The notes beneath the pieces were generated by a model, which was not told the DNA's origin, searched no databases, and worked only from the letters and a program-made list of their open reading frames with translations. Both the position numbers and the translations under genes were made by a program. Of a stretch of DNA of 64,000 nucleotides, positions 12,001 through 19,580 are shown in pieces. Source of the DNA: Humisphaera borealis (GTDB taxonomy: Bacteria > Planctomycetota > Phycisphaerae > Tepidisphaerales > Tepidisphaeraceae); the NCBI RefSeq assembly GCF_015169395.1, contig NZ_CP063458.1:1984001-2048000 (forward strand). The letters are read 5' to 3'. Each line of letters starts with the position of its first letter. Positions within the stretch are counted from its first letter, which is position 1.

Positions 12001-12201
12001 ACCGATCGCGAGACGACGGTGCTGGTGGCGATGCTGGCCGAGCAGCGGGCGCTATTCGCCGCCGACCGCAAATCGGCCGAGGCCCTGCTGAAAGTCGGTG
12101 AGAGCAAGACCGCCGCCAAGCTGGATGCCGCCGAAGTCGCCGCCGGCAGCGTGCTGGCGCAGGCGATCTTCAATCACGACGAAGCAGTGATGCGGCGGTA
12201 G
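9022..12201 (+). CDS. PSCyt1-DUF1549-LamG-DUF1553 secreted cytochrome-like protein
   Basis: 1059 residues. An N-terminal signal peptide ([22 protein letters not shown]) is followed by the planctomycete cytochrome C domain PSCyt1 with haem-binding CFHCHGPD near residue 47, then DUF1549/PSCyt2 ([33 protein letters not shown] near 333 is a second CxxCH). A LamG/concanavalin-like domain of about 200 residues is inserted from around 430 ([11 protein letters not shown] onward), and DUF1553/PSD1 follows ([49 protein letters not shown]-like end). The family is expanded in Planctomycetes and Verrucomicrobia and usually sits next to a DUF1501 gene, as here. It is probably a periplasmic redox or polysaccharide-processing protein; its substrate is unknown. 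Confidence 0.93.
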   Translation: [1059 protein letters not shown]

Positions 12202-12204
12202 CTC

Positions 12205-12289
12205 GTAGGGTCCGCCTTGGCGGACGCGTTGGGCTTTACGCGGAATCTCCTCTGACAACATCGATCGCGTCCGCCAAGGCGGACCCTAC
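12205..12289. repeat. Perfect 24-bp inverted repeat inside the DUF1553-DUF1501 pair
   Basis: Arms at 12205-12228 and 12266-12289 are perfect reverse complements, separated by 37 bases. Each arm also contains its own small palindrome, TCCGCC-TTGG-CGGA. The element fills almost the whole 99-base gap between two co-directional genes and is not followed by a T-run, so it is not a canonical terminator. In the transcript it would form a very stable stem and could set the ratio of the two products. Confidence 0.9.
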
Positions 12290-12300
12290 AAAGATACGAC

Positions 12301-13797
12301 ATGAGCCTCTTCTGTAACAATATCAATGTCAGCATGAACCGCCGGGATTTCTTCGCCCGCTCGGGGCTGGGCCTCGGCGGTGCGGCGCTGATGGGACTTC
12401 TCAACCGTGACGCGATTGCGGCGGAACCGGCGACGAAGCCGCAGGGCTCTCTCCCGGCGGACCGTGGGTTCAAGACATCGAAGGGCGTCCTCGACAAGCT
12501 CCACTTCCCCGTCCGCGCCAAGCGGGTCATCTACCTGTTCATGTCCGGCGGGCCGTCGCAGTTCGAACTGTTCGACCACAAGCCATTGCTCAACGAGATG
12601 CAGGGAAAAGACCTGCCGGCTTCGGTCCGCATGGGCCAGCGCCTCACCGGCATGAGCGGCAACCAGGCCACCCTGCCGCTGGCAGGGTCGATCTACAAGT
12701 TTGATAAGTACGGCAAATCCGGCGCGACCGTCAGCGAGCTCATGCCCTGGACCGCCAAGTGCGTGGACGACCTGTGCTTCATCCGGTCGATGCACACCGA
12801 CCACATCAACCACGACCCGGCGATGACCTTCTTTCAGACCGGCCATCAGTTGGCCGGCCGGCCCAGCATGGGATCGTGGATGAGCTACGGCCTGGGCTCG
12901 GGCAACGAGAACCTGCCGTCGTTCGTCGTGCTGATCTCGAAAGACCGCATCGACCAGCCGCTCTACAGCCGGCTCTGGGGCAATGGCTTCCTCGGCAGCG
13001 TTCACCAGGGCGTGCAGTTCCGCAGCGGCGGCGATCCGGTGCTGTATCTGCAGAACCCCGCCGGCATCAGCAGCGACAGCCGTCGCAAGATGCTCGACAA
13101 GCTCGGCGAACTCCACCGGCTGCAATTCGAAGACCTCGGCGATCCCGAGATCAACGCCCGCGTGAGCCAGTACGAGATGGCGTACCGCATGCAGACGAGC
13201 GTCCCCGAGGTGATGGATGTCGCCAACGAACCGGCGAGCACCTACGAACTGTACGGCGAAGAGGCTCGCCACCCCGGCACCTTCGCCGCCAACTGCCTGC
13301 TCGCCCGGCGGCTCGCCGAGCGCGACGTGCGGTTCATCCAGCTCTATCACCCCGGCTGGGATCAGCACGGCGGCCTGCCCGCCGGCATCAAACGCCAGGC
13401 GAAAGACGTCGACCAAGCCTGCTACGGCCTGGTGACCGACCTCAAGCAGCGCGGCCTGCTGGATGACACCCTCGTCGTCTGGGGCGGCGAGTTCGGCCGA
13501 ACCAACTATTCGCAGGGCAAGCTGACCGCGACCAACTACGGCCGCGACCACCACCCCCGCTGCTTCACCATCTGGATGGCCGGCGGCGGCATAAAACCCG
13601 GCATGTCGTACGGCACCACCGACGACTTCGGCTACAACGTCACGTCAAACCCGGTCGATGTGCACGACCTGCACGCGACGATCCTCCACCAGATGGGGAT
13701 TGATCATGAGAAGCTGACCTACAAGTTCCAGGGCCGGTATTACCGGCTGACGGATGTGCATGGGCATGTGGTGAAGGATGTACTGTCGTCGAGCTAG
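12301..13797 (+). CDS. DUF1501 domain protein with Tat signal
   Basis: 498 residues from 12301; an in-frame ATG at 12334 gives the more usual N-terminus MNRRDFFARSGLGLGGAALM, a twin-arginine signal. DUF1501 proteins have an alkaline-phosphatase-like (sulfatase-related) fold. Visible family marks are YLFMSGGPSQFELFDHKP near residue 78, MHTDHINHDPAM near 165, FIQLYHPGWDQHG near 343, TLVVWGGEFGRTNYSQ near 392, and GRDHHPRCFTIWMAGGGIKPG near 414. Paired with the upstream PSCyt1-DUF1549-DUF1553 gene, the standard planctomycete couple, so the two presumably act together in the periplasm. The pair is separated by a strong inverted repeat. Substrate unknown. Confidence 0.93.
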   Translation: MSLFCNNINVSMNRRDFFARSGLGLGGAALMGLLNRDAIAAEPATKPQGSLPADRGFKTSKGVLDKLHFPVRAKRVIYLFMSGGPSQFELFDHKPLLNEMQGKDLPASVRMGQRLTGMSGNQATLPLAGSIYKFDKYGKSGATVSELMPWTAKCVDDLCFIRSMHTDHINHDPAMTFFQTGHQLAGRPSMGSWMSYGLGSGNENLPSFVVLISKDRIDQPLYSRLWGNGFLGSVHQGVQFRSGGDPVLYLQNPAGISSDSRRKMLDKLGELHRLQFEDLGDPEINARVSQYEMAYRMQTSVPEVMDVANEPASTYELYGEEARHPGTFAANCLLARRLAERDVRFIQLYHPGWDQHGGLPAGIKRQAKDVDQACYGLVTDLKQRGLLDDTLVVWGGEFGRTNYSQGKLTATNYGRDHHPRCFTIWMAGGGIKPGMSYGTTDDFGYNVTSNPVDVHDLHATILHQMGIDHEKLTYKFQGRYYRLTDVHGHVVKDVLSSS

Positions 13798-13798
13798 A

Positions 13799-15712
13799 CT
13801 ATTCCGATTGTTCCAATCCAGCCCGCCACTTCTGCAGCTCGTATCGCAAAGAGGCGTCCAGGTTTGGCAATCGCAGCGCGTTGATGACCATCGCGTATTC
13901 GTAACAGCAATAGCCGGGGTTCGGACGGTTCTTCGCCAATTCCATCAGCATGTCGGTTGCCTCAGCGGCGATTTCGTCGGATCGCTCTTCGATCGCCAGT
14001 TGAACCATCGCGGTGTATCCGGCATTGGTGGTCCAGTCGACCGGCCCGCGGAGCAGCGAGTAGAGCGCCTTGCGTCGATGCGATTGCGACCAGCCGGCAT
14101 CCACCCGGGCGATGATAAACGCCGACGCGAACTGCTGCCGCTGCACCCAGTCCCACGCCGGCCAGCCTGTCGGAGGCGCAGCCGGATTCACCATCATCCC
14201 CAGCAGTGATGGAACTGACTTGGGGCCGAGTTCGGCGGCGATGCTGCCGGCCATGGCCCACCAAGACTCCGCGTCGTAAGGCCTCTCGGCGATCTCGAGC
14301 ACTTTCTTCACAACGTAGGCATGCGGCGCGGGCAATGCAGGCCTTGGCGCGGTGCCGTCATATCGCCACAGCAGATAATCCACTTCGCCGCGCGGTACCC
14401 TGGGATCAGGGTGAGGAATCTCAGTAATCTCGGGCGTGAAGCTTCCCCGCGGCCAACCGAGCGCCAACTCAATCGCCTGCCATGCGCTGGGTGCTTCCAT
14501 TGACGAGATAGTCATCTTGATCGCTCCCGGTGCGACGGGCTCTTCGCCGGGCTTGCGCGAATCCAGGAATTGCCGAATGCCGTCCAGTGATGCCTCGGTC
14601 GTGTGAGGCAGAAACCCGACGAAAGGTTTGAGCGAGTTAAGCCAATAGCGGGCTCGATCGCTGGACGGGTTCTGCTCGGCGTACCTCTCGAGGGCACCTT
14701 GCCAGTCTCCTTGCCGACCTAGAAGAGCCTTGAGGAAATAACTCATCGGCATGGCGGTGGTGTGAGCCGGGTCAACTCGAAGCGTATCCTCGGCCCATTT
14801 GAGCGCCTCTTCAAACCGCCGCTCGGAGAGGTGGATCTCAGCGATATCGGCCCGGGCGGCAGCGTCCTTCGGATCGATTTTGATCATCTCCTTGTAGACC
14901 TCGATCGCCTCGTCGGAGCGACCGGCACCACTCAGTGCCATCGCCAGCGCACACCCGGTCATGTAAGAGCGGTTCGCCCGGAATGCCGCTTCCGAGTGCT
15001 TGATCGCCTCGTCGATCCGACCGAGCTTGCGAATCACCGCCGCATAGAATCCGGCCAGAACGCCATCGGTGGGATGAAGCTGCGCCATGCGGAGGGCAAC
15101 CGGCTCAAGTTCGGAAAGGTCGGCGCGACCTTCGGCCGATTCCACGACGATCCCGGGATACATTTGCAGATAACCGGCGAAACAAGACGCGGCCTTGACC
15201 GGATCGACCTGCTCTGCGGCCCCGGCGCGACCCAGCCACCGAGTGCCCCACTTGAGAAACTCGCGGTGCGGCGCGGCCTTGTGCAGGTGCGGTAGGAGAT
15301 CGAACGCCTCGGCGTATCGGCCATTCGCTCCCAGCGCGAACACGCGGCAGGCCACCGTCCCGACGTAGTTATCATCTTTGAGCGGGAACAACTCGACGGC
15401 ATCCTCGGCGGCGTTCAGGGCACGTCCCAGGAGTTCGATCATGCGCGCGTCTGCAGGGTCGTTCATGACCGCATTGGCCAGATGATGGGCGGCATGCGGC
15501 AGATCGGCCTCGCCGATCGCGGACTCGGCGATGTCCAGTTCCTGGTCGTTCGTGAGTGACTTGTGATGCGCCCCGCAGGCGACGGGCTTTAGCTCCAATA
15601 CGGGTTCGTTCTGTGAACGCGCCGACTCACCAGCCCCTCTCGGGGAAGCCGCCGATTGAGACGCCCTTGCCTTGCCGCCGAACCAACGTTTCCACCAAGG
15701 TTGCCGACTCAT
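13799..15712 (-). CDS. TPR-repeat protein, unknown function
   Basis: 637 residues from the ATG at 15712, chosen because GGGAG precedes it by five bases; the open frame continues upstream but there it is a shadow of the S9 peptidase. The N-terminus (MSRQPWWKRWFGGKARAS) is basic and Trp-rich and shows no cleavable signal. Helical repeats follow; the clearest TPR units are around residues 240-325 (GCALAMALSGAGRSDEAIEVYKEMIKIDP, then ARADIAEIHLSERRFEEALKWAEDTLRVDP). The C-terminal 250 residues have no recognised domain. It ends one base after the convergent DUF1501 gene and starts 41 bases after the S9 peptidase stop, so it may be cotranscribed with the peptidase. Confidence 0.8.
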   Translation of the reverse strand: MSRQPWWKRWFGGKARASQSAASPRGAGESARSQNEPVLELKPVACGAHHKSLTNDQELDIAESAIGEADLPHAAHHLANAVMNDPADARMIELLGRALNAAEDAVELFPLKDDNYVGTVACRVFALGANGRYAEAFDLLPHLHKAAPHREFLKWGTRWLGRAGAAEQVDPVKAASCFAGYLQMYPGIVVESAEGRADLSELEPVALRMAQLHPTDGVLAGFYAAVIRKLGRIDEAIKHSEAAFRANRSYMTGCALAMALSGAGRSDEAIEVYKEMIKIDPKDAAARADIAEIHLSERRFEEALKWAEDTLRVDPAHTTAMPMSYFLKALLGRQGDWQGALERYAEQNPSSDRARYWLNSLKPFVGFLPHTTEASLDGIRQFLDSRKPGEEPVAPGAIKMTISSMEAPSAWQAIELALGWPRGSFTPEITEIPHPDPRVPRGEVDYLLWRYDGTAPRPALPAPHAYVVKKVLEIAERPYDAESWWAMAGSIAAELGPKSVPSLLGMMVNPAAPPTGWPAWDWVQRQQFASAFIIARVDAGWSQSHRRKALYSLLRGPVDWTTNAGYTAMVQLAIEERSDEIAAEATDMLMELAKNRPNPGYCCYEYAMVINALRLPNLDASLRYELQKWRAGLEQSE

Positions 15713-15753
15713 ATCACTCCCAATTTCGAAGCGGTTTCCGTTCCCACCCAGGT

Positions 15754-17862
15754 CTACATCCCCAGTTCCTTCACCAAAAACGCCATCGCGTCCGCCTGCT
15801 CTTCGATGATCTTCGCCGTCGGTTTGCCGCCGCCGTGGCCGGCTTTGACGTCGATGCGAATCAGGACCGGGTTGTCGCCGCCGTGGCACTCCTGTAACCG
15901 CGCGGCGAACTTGAAGCTGTGCGCGGGGACGACGCGGTCGTCGTGATCGGCCGTGGTCACCATCGTTGACGGGTACTTCACGCCGGGCTTGAGGTTGTGG
16001 TACGGCGAGTAGCCGTAGAGCACCTTGAACTCGGCCGCGTCGTCGGCCGATCCGTAGTCGCTCTTCCATGCCCAGCCGATGGTGAACTTGTGGAACCGCA
16101 GCATGTCCATCACGCCGACAGCGGGAACCGCGGCTTTGAACAGCTCCGGTCGCTGGGTCATGGCGGCCCCGACGAGCAGCCCGCCGTTGCTGCCGCCCTG
16201 GATCGCCAGCTTCTGGCTCGATGTGTATTTGTTCGCGATCAGCCACTCGGCGGACGCTATAAAATCGTCGAACACGTTCTGCTTTTTCAGCTTGGTGCCG
16301 GCTTCGTGCCATTCCTCGCCGTACTCACCGCCGCCGCGCAGGTTGGCCACGGCGTACACGCCGCCCATCTCCATCCAGGCGACGCGCGACACGCTAAAGC
16401 CCGGCGTCATGGGAATGTTGAACCCGCCGTAGCCGTACAAAATCGTAGGGTTGGTGCCGTCCAGCTTCAGGCCTTTCTTGTGCGAAATGAACATCGGCAC
16501 CTTCGTGCCGTCTTTGCTGGGGACGAAGACCTGTGTCGTTTCAAAGCCGTCGCGATCGAACTTCACGTTCGGGGCGCGAAAGGCCTCGCTCCGGCCGGTC
16601 TCAAAGTCGTAGCGGTAGACCACGCCGGGCGTGGTGAAGCTGGTGTATGAATAGAACGTCTCGCGATCGCCGCGCTTCCCGCCAAACCCGCCGGCCGAGC
16701 CGAGGCCGGGCAGTGCGATCTCCGCCAGCGGCTTGCCATCGATCGCGAACGTGCGGACGACACTGTGCGCGTCCTTCAGGTATTCGACCACAAACCGGTC
16801 GGCGACAATGTTCACGCCGTCCAGCGTCTCGGCCGACTGCGGGATCAGTTCCTTCCAGTTCTCACGCTGCGGCCTGGCGACATCAATCGCGATCACTCGC
16901 CCGCGCGGGGCGTCCAGGTCAGTCTTGAAGAAGAACACCGAACCTTCGTTGTCGATGAAGTCGTAAGAGGCATCGAATGCCATCAGCAGTTCGACCACCG
17001 GCGACTCGGGCCTGCTCAGGTCTTTGTACAGCACGCGGTTCTTCGGATCGGTCCCCTGCCCGCTGTGGATGACCAGATAGCGGCCGTCGTCGGTGACATG
17101 CCCGCTGAAGCTCCAGTCCTTCTGATCGGGCCGGTGGTAGACGAGCACATCGTCGCTCTGCGGCGTGCCGATCTTGTGAAAGTAGAGCTTCTGGAAGTAG
17201 TTCACCTTGGTCAGCTTCGCGCCCTCGGCCGGCTCGTCGTAACGGCTGTAGAAGAAGCCGCTGCCGTCCTTCAGCCAGCTTGCCCGGGAGAACTTCACCC
17301 ACTTGAGGTGGTCCGCCAGATCGTTCCCGGTGCGGATATCGCGAACCTTCCACTCCTGCCAGTCCGACCCGGCGGCGGACAAGCCATACGCCATCAGATG
17401 GCCGTCTTCGCTGACGGCCGTGCCCGACAGCGCCACGGTTCCGTCGGCCGACAGCTTGTTCGGGTCGATCAGCAGTTTCGGCTCGGCCGAGAGCGTATCC
17501 ATCGTGTAGAGGACGCTCTGGTTCTGCAGGCCGTCGTTGCGGCTGATGAAGTACCGCCCGCCATGCTTGCCGGGAACGCCCCACCGCTCGTAGTTCCAGA
17601 GTTCCGTCAGGCGGTCCTTGATCGCCTGCCGCTGGGGAATCTTCGCGAGGTAGTCGAAGGTGACCTTGTTCTGGGCTTCCACCCATGCCTTGGTGTCGGC
17701 GGCGTTGTCGTCTTCGAGCCAGCGGTAGGGGTCGGCGACGGCGACGCCGTGATAGACGTCGGACTGATCGACCTTGCGGGTTTGCGGGTAAGTCATCGGA
17801 GTAGCGGCGAACGTGAGCGAGGGCAGGAGCACAAACGCGGTAAGCAGTCGGATTCGCGACAT
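15754..17862 (-). CDS. Prolyl oligopeptidase family serine peptidase (S9A)
   Basis: 702 residues from the ATG at 17862, giving a signal peptide (MSRIRLLTAFVLLPSLTFAA); the open frame starts 12 codons earlier. The N-terminal part (YPQTRKVDQSDVYHGVAVADPYRWLED) and the seven-blade propeller are typical of prolyl endopeptidases. The alpha/beta-hydrolase part carries the catalytic Ser in GGSNGG (about residue 556), Asp in TTADHDDRVVPAHSFKF (about 642) and His in KAGHGGGKPT (about 675). These enzymes cleave short Pro-containing peptides; here it is probably exported to the periplasm. A TPR gene follows closely. Confidence 0.95.
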   Translation of the reverse strand: MSRIRLLTAFVLLPSLTFAATPMTYPQTRKVDQSDVYHGVAVADPYRWLEDDNAADTKAWVEAQNKVTFDYLAKIPQRQAIKDRLTELWNYERWGVPGKHGGRYFISRNDGLQNQSVLYTMDTLSAEPKLLIDPNKLSADGTVALSGTAVSEDGHLMAYGLSAAGSDWQEWKVRDIRTGNDLADHLKWVKFSRASWLKDGSGFFYSRYDEPAEGAKLTKVNYFQKLYFHKIGTPQSDDVLVYHRPDQKDWSFSGHVTDDGRYLVIHSGQGTDPKNRVLYKDLSRPESPVVELLMAFDASYDFIDNEGSVFFFKTDLDAPRGRVIAIDVARPQRENWKELIPQSAETLDGVNIVADRFVVEYLKDAHSVVRTFAIDGKPLAEIALPGLGSAGGFGGKRGDRETFYSYTSFTTPGVVYRYDFETGRSEAFRAPNVKFDRDGFETTQVFVPSKDGTKVPMFISHKKGLKLDGTNPTILYGYGGFNIPMTPGFSVSRVAWMEMGGVYAVANLRGGGEYGEEWHEAGTKLKKQNVFDDFIASAEWLIANKYTSSQKLAIQGGSNGGLLVGAAMTQRPELFKAAVPAVGVMDMLRFHKFTIGWAWKSDYGSADDAAEFKVLYGYSPYHNLKPGVKYPSTMVTTADHDDRVVPAHSFKFAARLQECHGGDNPVLIRIDVKAGHGGGKPTAKIIEEQADAMAFLVKELGM

Positions 17863-18068
17863 AGTGCCAAGGATGACGCAGGGGAACGTGCCGGTCAAAC
17901 GGAAAGGATCATGACGAACGCGGCGCGATCACTCGCACGGACCTGCGGATCGCCCCAGCCGATGGCGTGTGCATGCTTTACATCATGAAGCAGGAATTGA
18001 CGGAGGGGATACTGACAATTAGCCTACTCTTGTGGGCGACGGCTAAGGGTGGCGCGTGCCGCCGTGTT

Positions 18069-18371
18069 ATGCGAACGGCAACAGTGATGGGACAGTGGCG
18101 CACTTGGATAACGGTCGCGGGCCTCGTGTTGATGTGCGTTGCAGGAGCTACATTCGCTTACTGCCAGTTCGACGCCTCCGAGAAGCCAGACGTGGTCTAC
18201 ATCCTTGGTCACAGGTACGACCTGGCGTGGGAAGTTGCAGCACCCGCCGCCGTGTTAAGCGTAGTCCTGCTGGCCGTGCGGCTGTCGCTTAACCAGCCAT
18301 TGCAGCGGACCGGGGCCGCACAACGCGGGTTCGAAGTCCTTGACGTCCCAGATCGCGGCCCCGGCCGCTGA
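18069..18371 (+). CDS. Small two-helix membrane protein in cassette-like unit
   Basis: 100 residues. The start at 18069 lies inside GTTATGC, a heptamer like the right-hand core of integron attC sites; another ATG is at 18087. Two membrane helices are visible (WITVAGLVLMCVAGATFAY and VAAPAAVLSVVLLAVRLSL) with a short Asp/Glu-rich loop between them. The last 25 residues (from NQPLQRTGAA) are translated from the attC-like palindrome, so they are probably not under selection as protein. Such tails ending in LQRT are what reading through the conserved CTGCAGCGGAC box of attC sites would give. No homologue or function was recognised. Codon usage is less GC-biased than in flanking genes. Confidence 0.5.
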   Translation: MRTATVMGQWRTWITVAGLVLMCVAGATFAYCQFDASEKPDVVYILGHRYDLAWEVAAPAAVLSVVLLAVRLSLNQPLQRTGAAQRGFEVLDVPDRGPGR

Positions 18372-18388
18372 ACGTCAGTCCGTCATGC
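18287..18388 (+). repeat. attC-like palindromic site A
   Basis: Starts with GCTTAAC (18287-18293), a perfect fit to the attC R-double-prime consensus RYYYAAC, and ends with GTCATGC (18382-18388), one base from GTTATGC. Between them a long stem forms: CCGGGGCCGC at 18310-18319 pairs with 18355-18364, and CAGCG at 18303-18307 pairs with CGCTG at 18366-18370, with an asymmetric GA/C bulge. The length of 102 bases is within the attC range, and extrahelical bases are an attC feature. The outer heptamers match each other at 5 of 7 positions. No integrase is present in the window. Confidence 0.5.
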
Positions 18389-18394
18389 AGCGGG

Positions 18395-19252
18395 ATGCTC
18401 GCTATGCCCATCGACCTTTCCCCTTCGGAAAAGCTTGCCTTCACGACGGTTCGCATCGAATGCGACACGCCCGCAGGCAAATCCACTGGCACAGGCTTCT
18501 ACTTCGCGTTCTGCCGGAAGGGCGAACAGTTCGTGCCAGCGATCGTCACCAACAAACATGTCGTCGCCGGCAGCACAACGGGTCGCTTCCACCTTCATCT
18601 ATCCCAGAACCCGGACTCCGTTCCGACAACGCACACCGGATTCGAGGTACCGGACTTCGAGAAGCAGTGGATTGGACATCCGAACGCTGACGTCGACCTG
18701 TGTGTCATGCCCATAGCGCCGCTTCTGCGGTTCTCTGAGCAGCAGGGGAAGAAGCTCTTCTTCATTCCTATGGATGAGCAGTTGCTACCAACGGCCAACG
18801 ACTTAGGGAACCTTATGGCGATTGAGGAGGTTGTCATGGTCGGGTATACGAATGGGATCTGGGACCACGTGAACAACATGCCCGTATTCCGGCGCGGGGT
18901 CACTGCTACACACCCAAATGCGGACTACTGCGGCCGCAAGGAGTTCATGATCGACGCAGCCTGCTTCCCCGGATCCAGCGGTTCTCCAGTCCTGTTGTAC
19001 AACTTTGGGAACTACTCTGACCGTAAGGGGAACACAATCATCGGCTCACGCATCAAATTGCTTGGCATCCTTTATGCCGGCCCACAGCACACGGCGACTG
19101 GTGAAATAGCGATTCAGACAATCCAAACGGTTTCGAAGCCTGTCGCGATATCGCGAATCCCAAACAATTTGGGGGTCATCATCAAGGCCGAACGACTCAA
19201 GGATTTTGAGGCGATTCTCCAGCCGCCGGGCGGCGGTCCATCCTCTGCATAG
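18395..19252 (+). CDS. Trypsin-like serine peptidase
   Basis: 285 residues; ATG at 18395, with a second at 18404. The chymotrypsin-fold catalytic triad can be placed: His in VTNKHVVAG (about residue 54), Asp in DVDLCVMPI (about 100), Ser in PGSSGSPVLL (about 195). No signal peptide is visible, so it is probably cytoplasmic, unlike DegP-type proteases, and no PDZ or effector-binding domain is attached. Standalone cytoplasmic trypsin-like proteins occur in stress and phage-defence contexts, but nothing here proves that role. The start lies seven bases after one attC-like site and the stop codon falls at the edge of the next, which is the architecture of an integron gene cassette. Function beyond proteolysis is unknown. 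Confidence 0.8.
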   Translation: MLAMPIDLSPSEKLAFTTVRIECDTPAGKSTGTGFYFAFCRKGEQFVPAIVTNKHVVAGSTTGRFHLHLSQNPDSVPTTHTGFEVPDFEKQWIGHPNADVDLCVMPIAPLLRFSEQQGKKLFFIPMDEQLLPTANDLGNLMAIEEVVMVGYTNGIWDHVNNMPVFRRGVTATHPNADYCGRKEFMIDAACFPGSSGSPVLLYNFGNYSDRKGNTIIGSRIKLLGILYAGPQHTATGEIAIQTIQTVSKPVAISRIPNNLGVIIKAERLKDFEAILQPPGGGPSSA

Positions 19253-19345
19253 GGAAGTCCTGCAGCGGTCTGGGCGGCCATCACGGTCGAGTCGTCGAGG
19301 CCGCCTCCGGTGCCCGTCCGGCCGCGGAACGTCGTTCAGTTATAG
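19247..19345 (+). repeat. attC-like palindromic site B
   Basis: Aligned to site A from TGCAGCGG (19261) to the end: both have TGCAGCGG near the left, a GC-rich inner stem (GGCGGCC at 19273-19279 with GGCCGCC at 19299-19305), then CGGCCGC-x-GAACGTC near the right, followed by GTTCAG and GTTATAG where site A has AGTCC and GTCATGC. The left core is degenerate (GCATAGG) and includes the stop codon of the peptidase gene. Less convincing than site A but clearly related to it. Confidence 0.4.
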
Positions 19346-19352
19346 GTGTCTC

Positions 19353-19580
19353 GTGAGTTGGCGAACCGGCGGCAAGCTATTCATCGAAATCTTCCCACTC
19401 TTTTAGGCGAACACTTCCGATCGGGAGGAGCGGATCGAGTTTCTCAGTGATCTGCTTAAGGTATTTATGGAGGATGAGATCGACACCTGCGACGTCGAGG
19501 TAGTCCATCCCGAGATGCGCGCGATCGGCGCTGAGATTGCCGAGCTTGAGCGGTATAGGGACGACGGAGACCCGGCGTAA
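19353..19580 (+). pseudogene. Small ORF with in-frame TAG at codon 18
   Basis: A continuous frame from GTG 19353 to TAA 19578-19580 is interrupted only by TAG at 19404-19406. Before the stop it reads VSWRTGGKLFIEIFPLF; after it, ANTSDREERIEFLSDLLKVF and on to RAIGAEIAELERYRDDGDPA. Both halves look like one small acidic helical protein, and the second half lacks its own start until an internal ATG. The simplest reading is a nonsense-mutated gene; readthrough is an alternative. Its GTG begins seven bases after attC-like site B and its TAA overlaps GCGTAAC, a 6/7 match to the attC left core. Family not certain. Confidence 0.5.

Noticed and set aside
12286-13554. 422-residue minus-strand frame opposite DUF1501
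   Set aside because: Antisense shadow in high-GC coding DNA.
15713-16312. N-terminal extension of the TPR gene to 16312
   Set aside because: It overlaps the catalytic end of the S9 peptidase in another frame and is Arg-rich; the ATG at 15712 has a good GGGAG.
16765-17988. 407-residue plus-strand frame opposite the S9 peptidase
   Set aside because: Antisense shadow; no family pattern.
18066-18072. A full attC-like site ahead of the first cassette ORF
   Set aside because: Only the right-hand heptamer is seen; no matching left core or stem was found upstream, so no site is annotated there.
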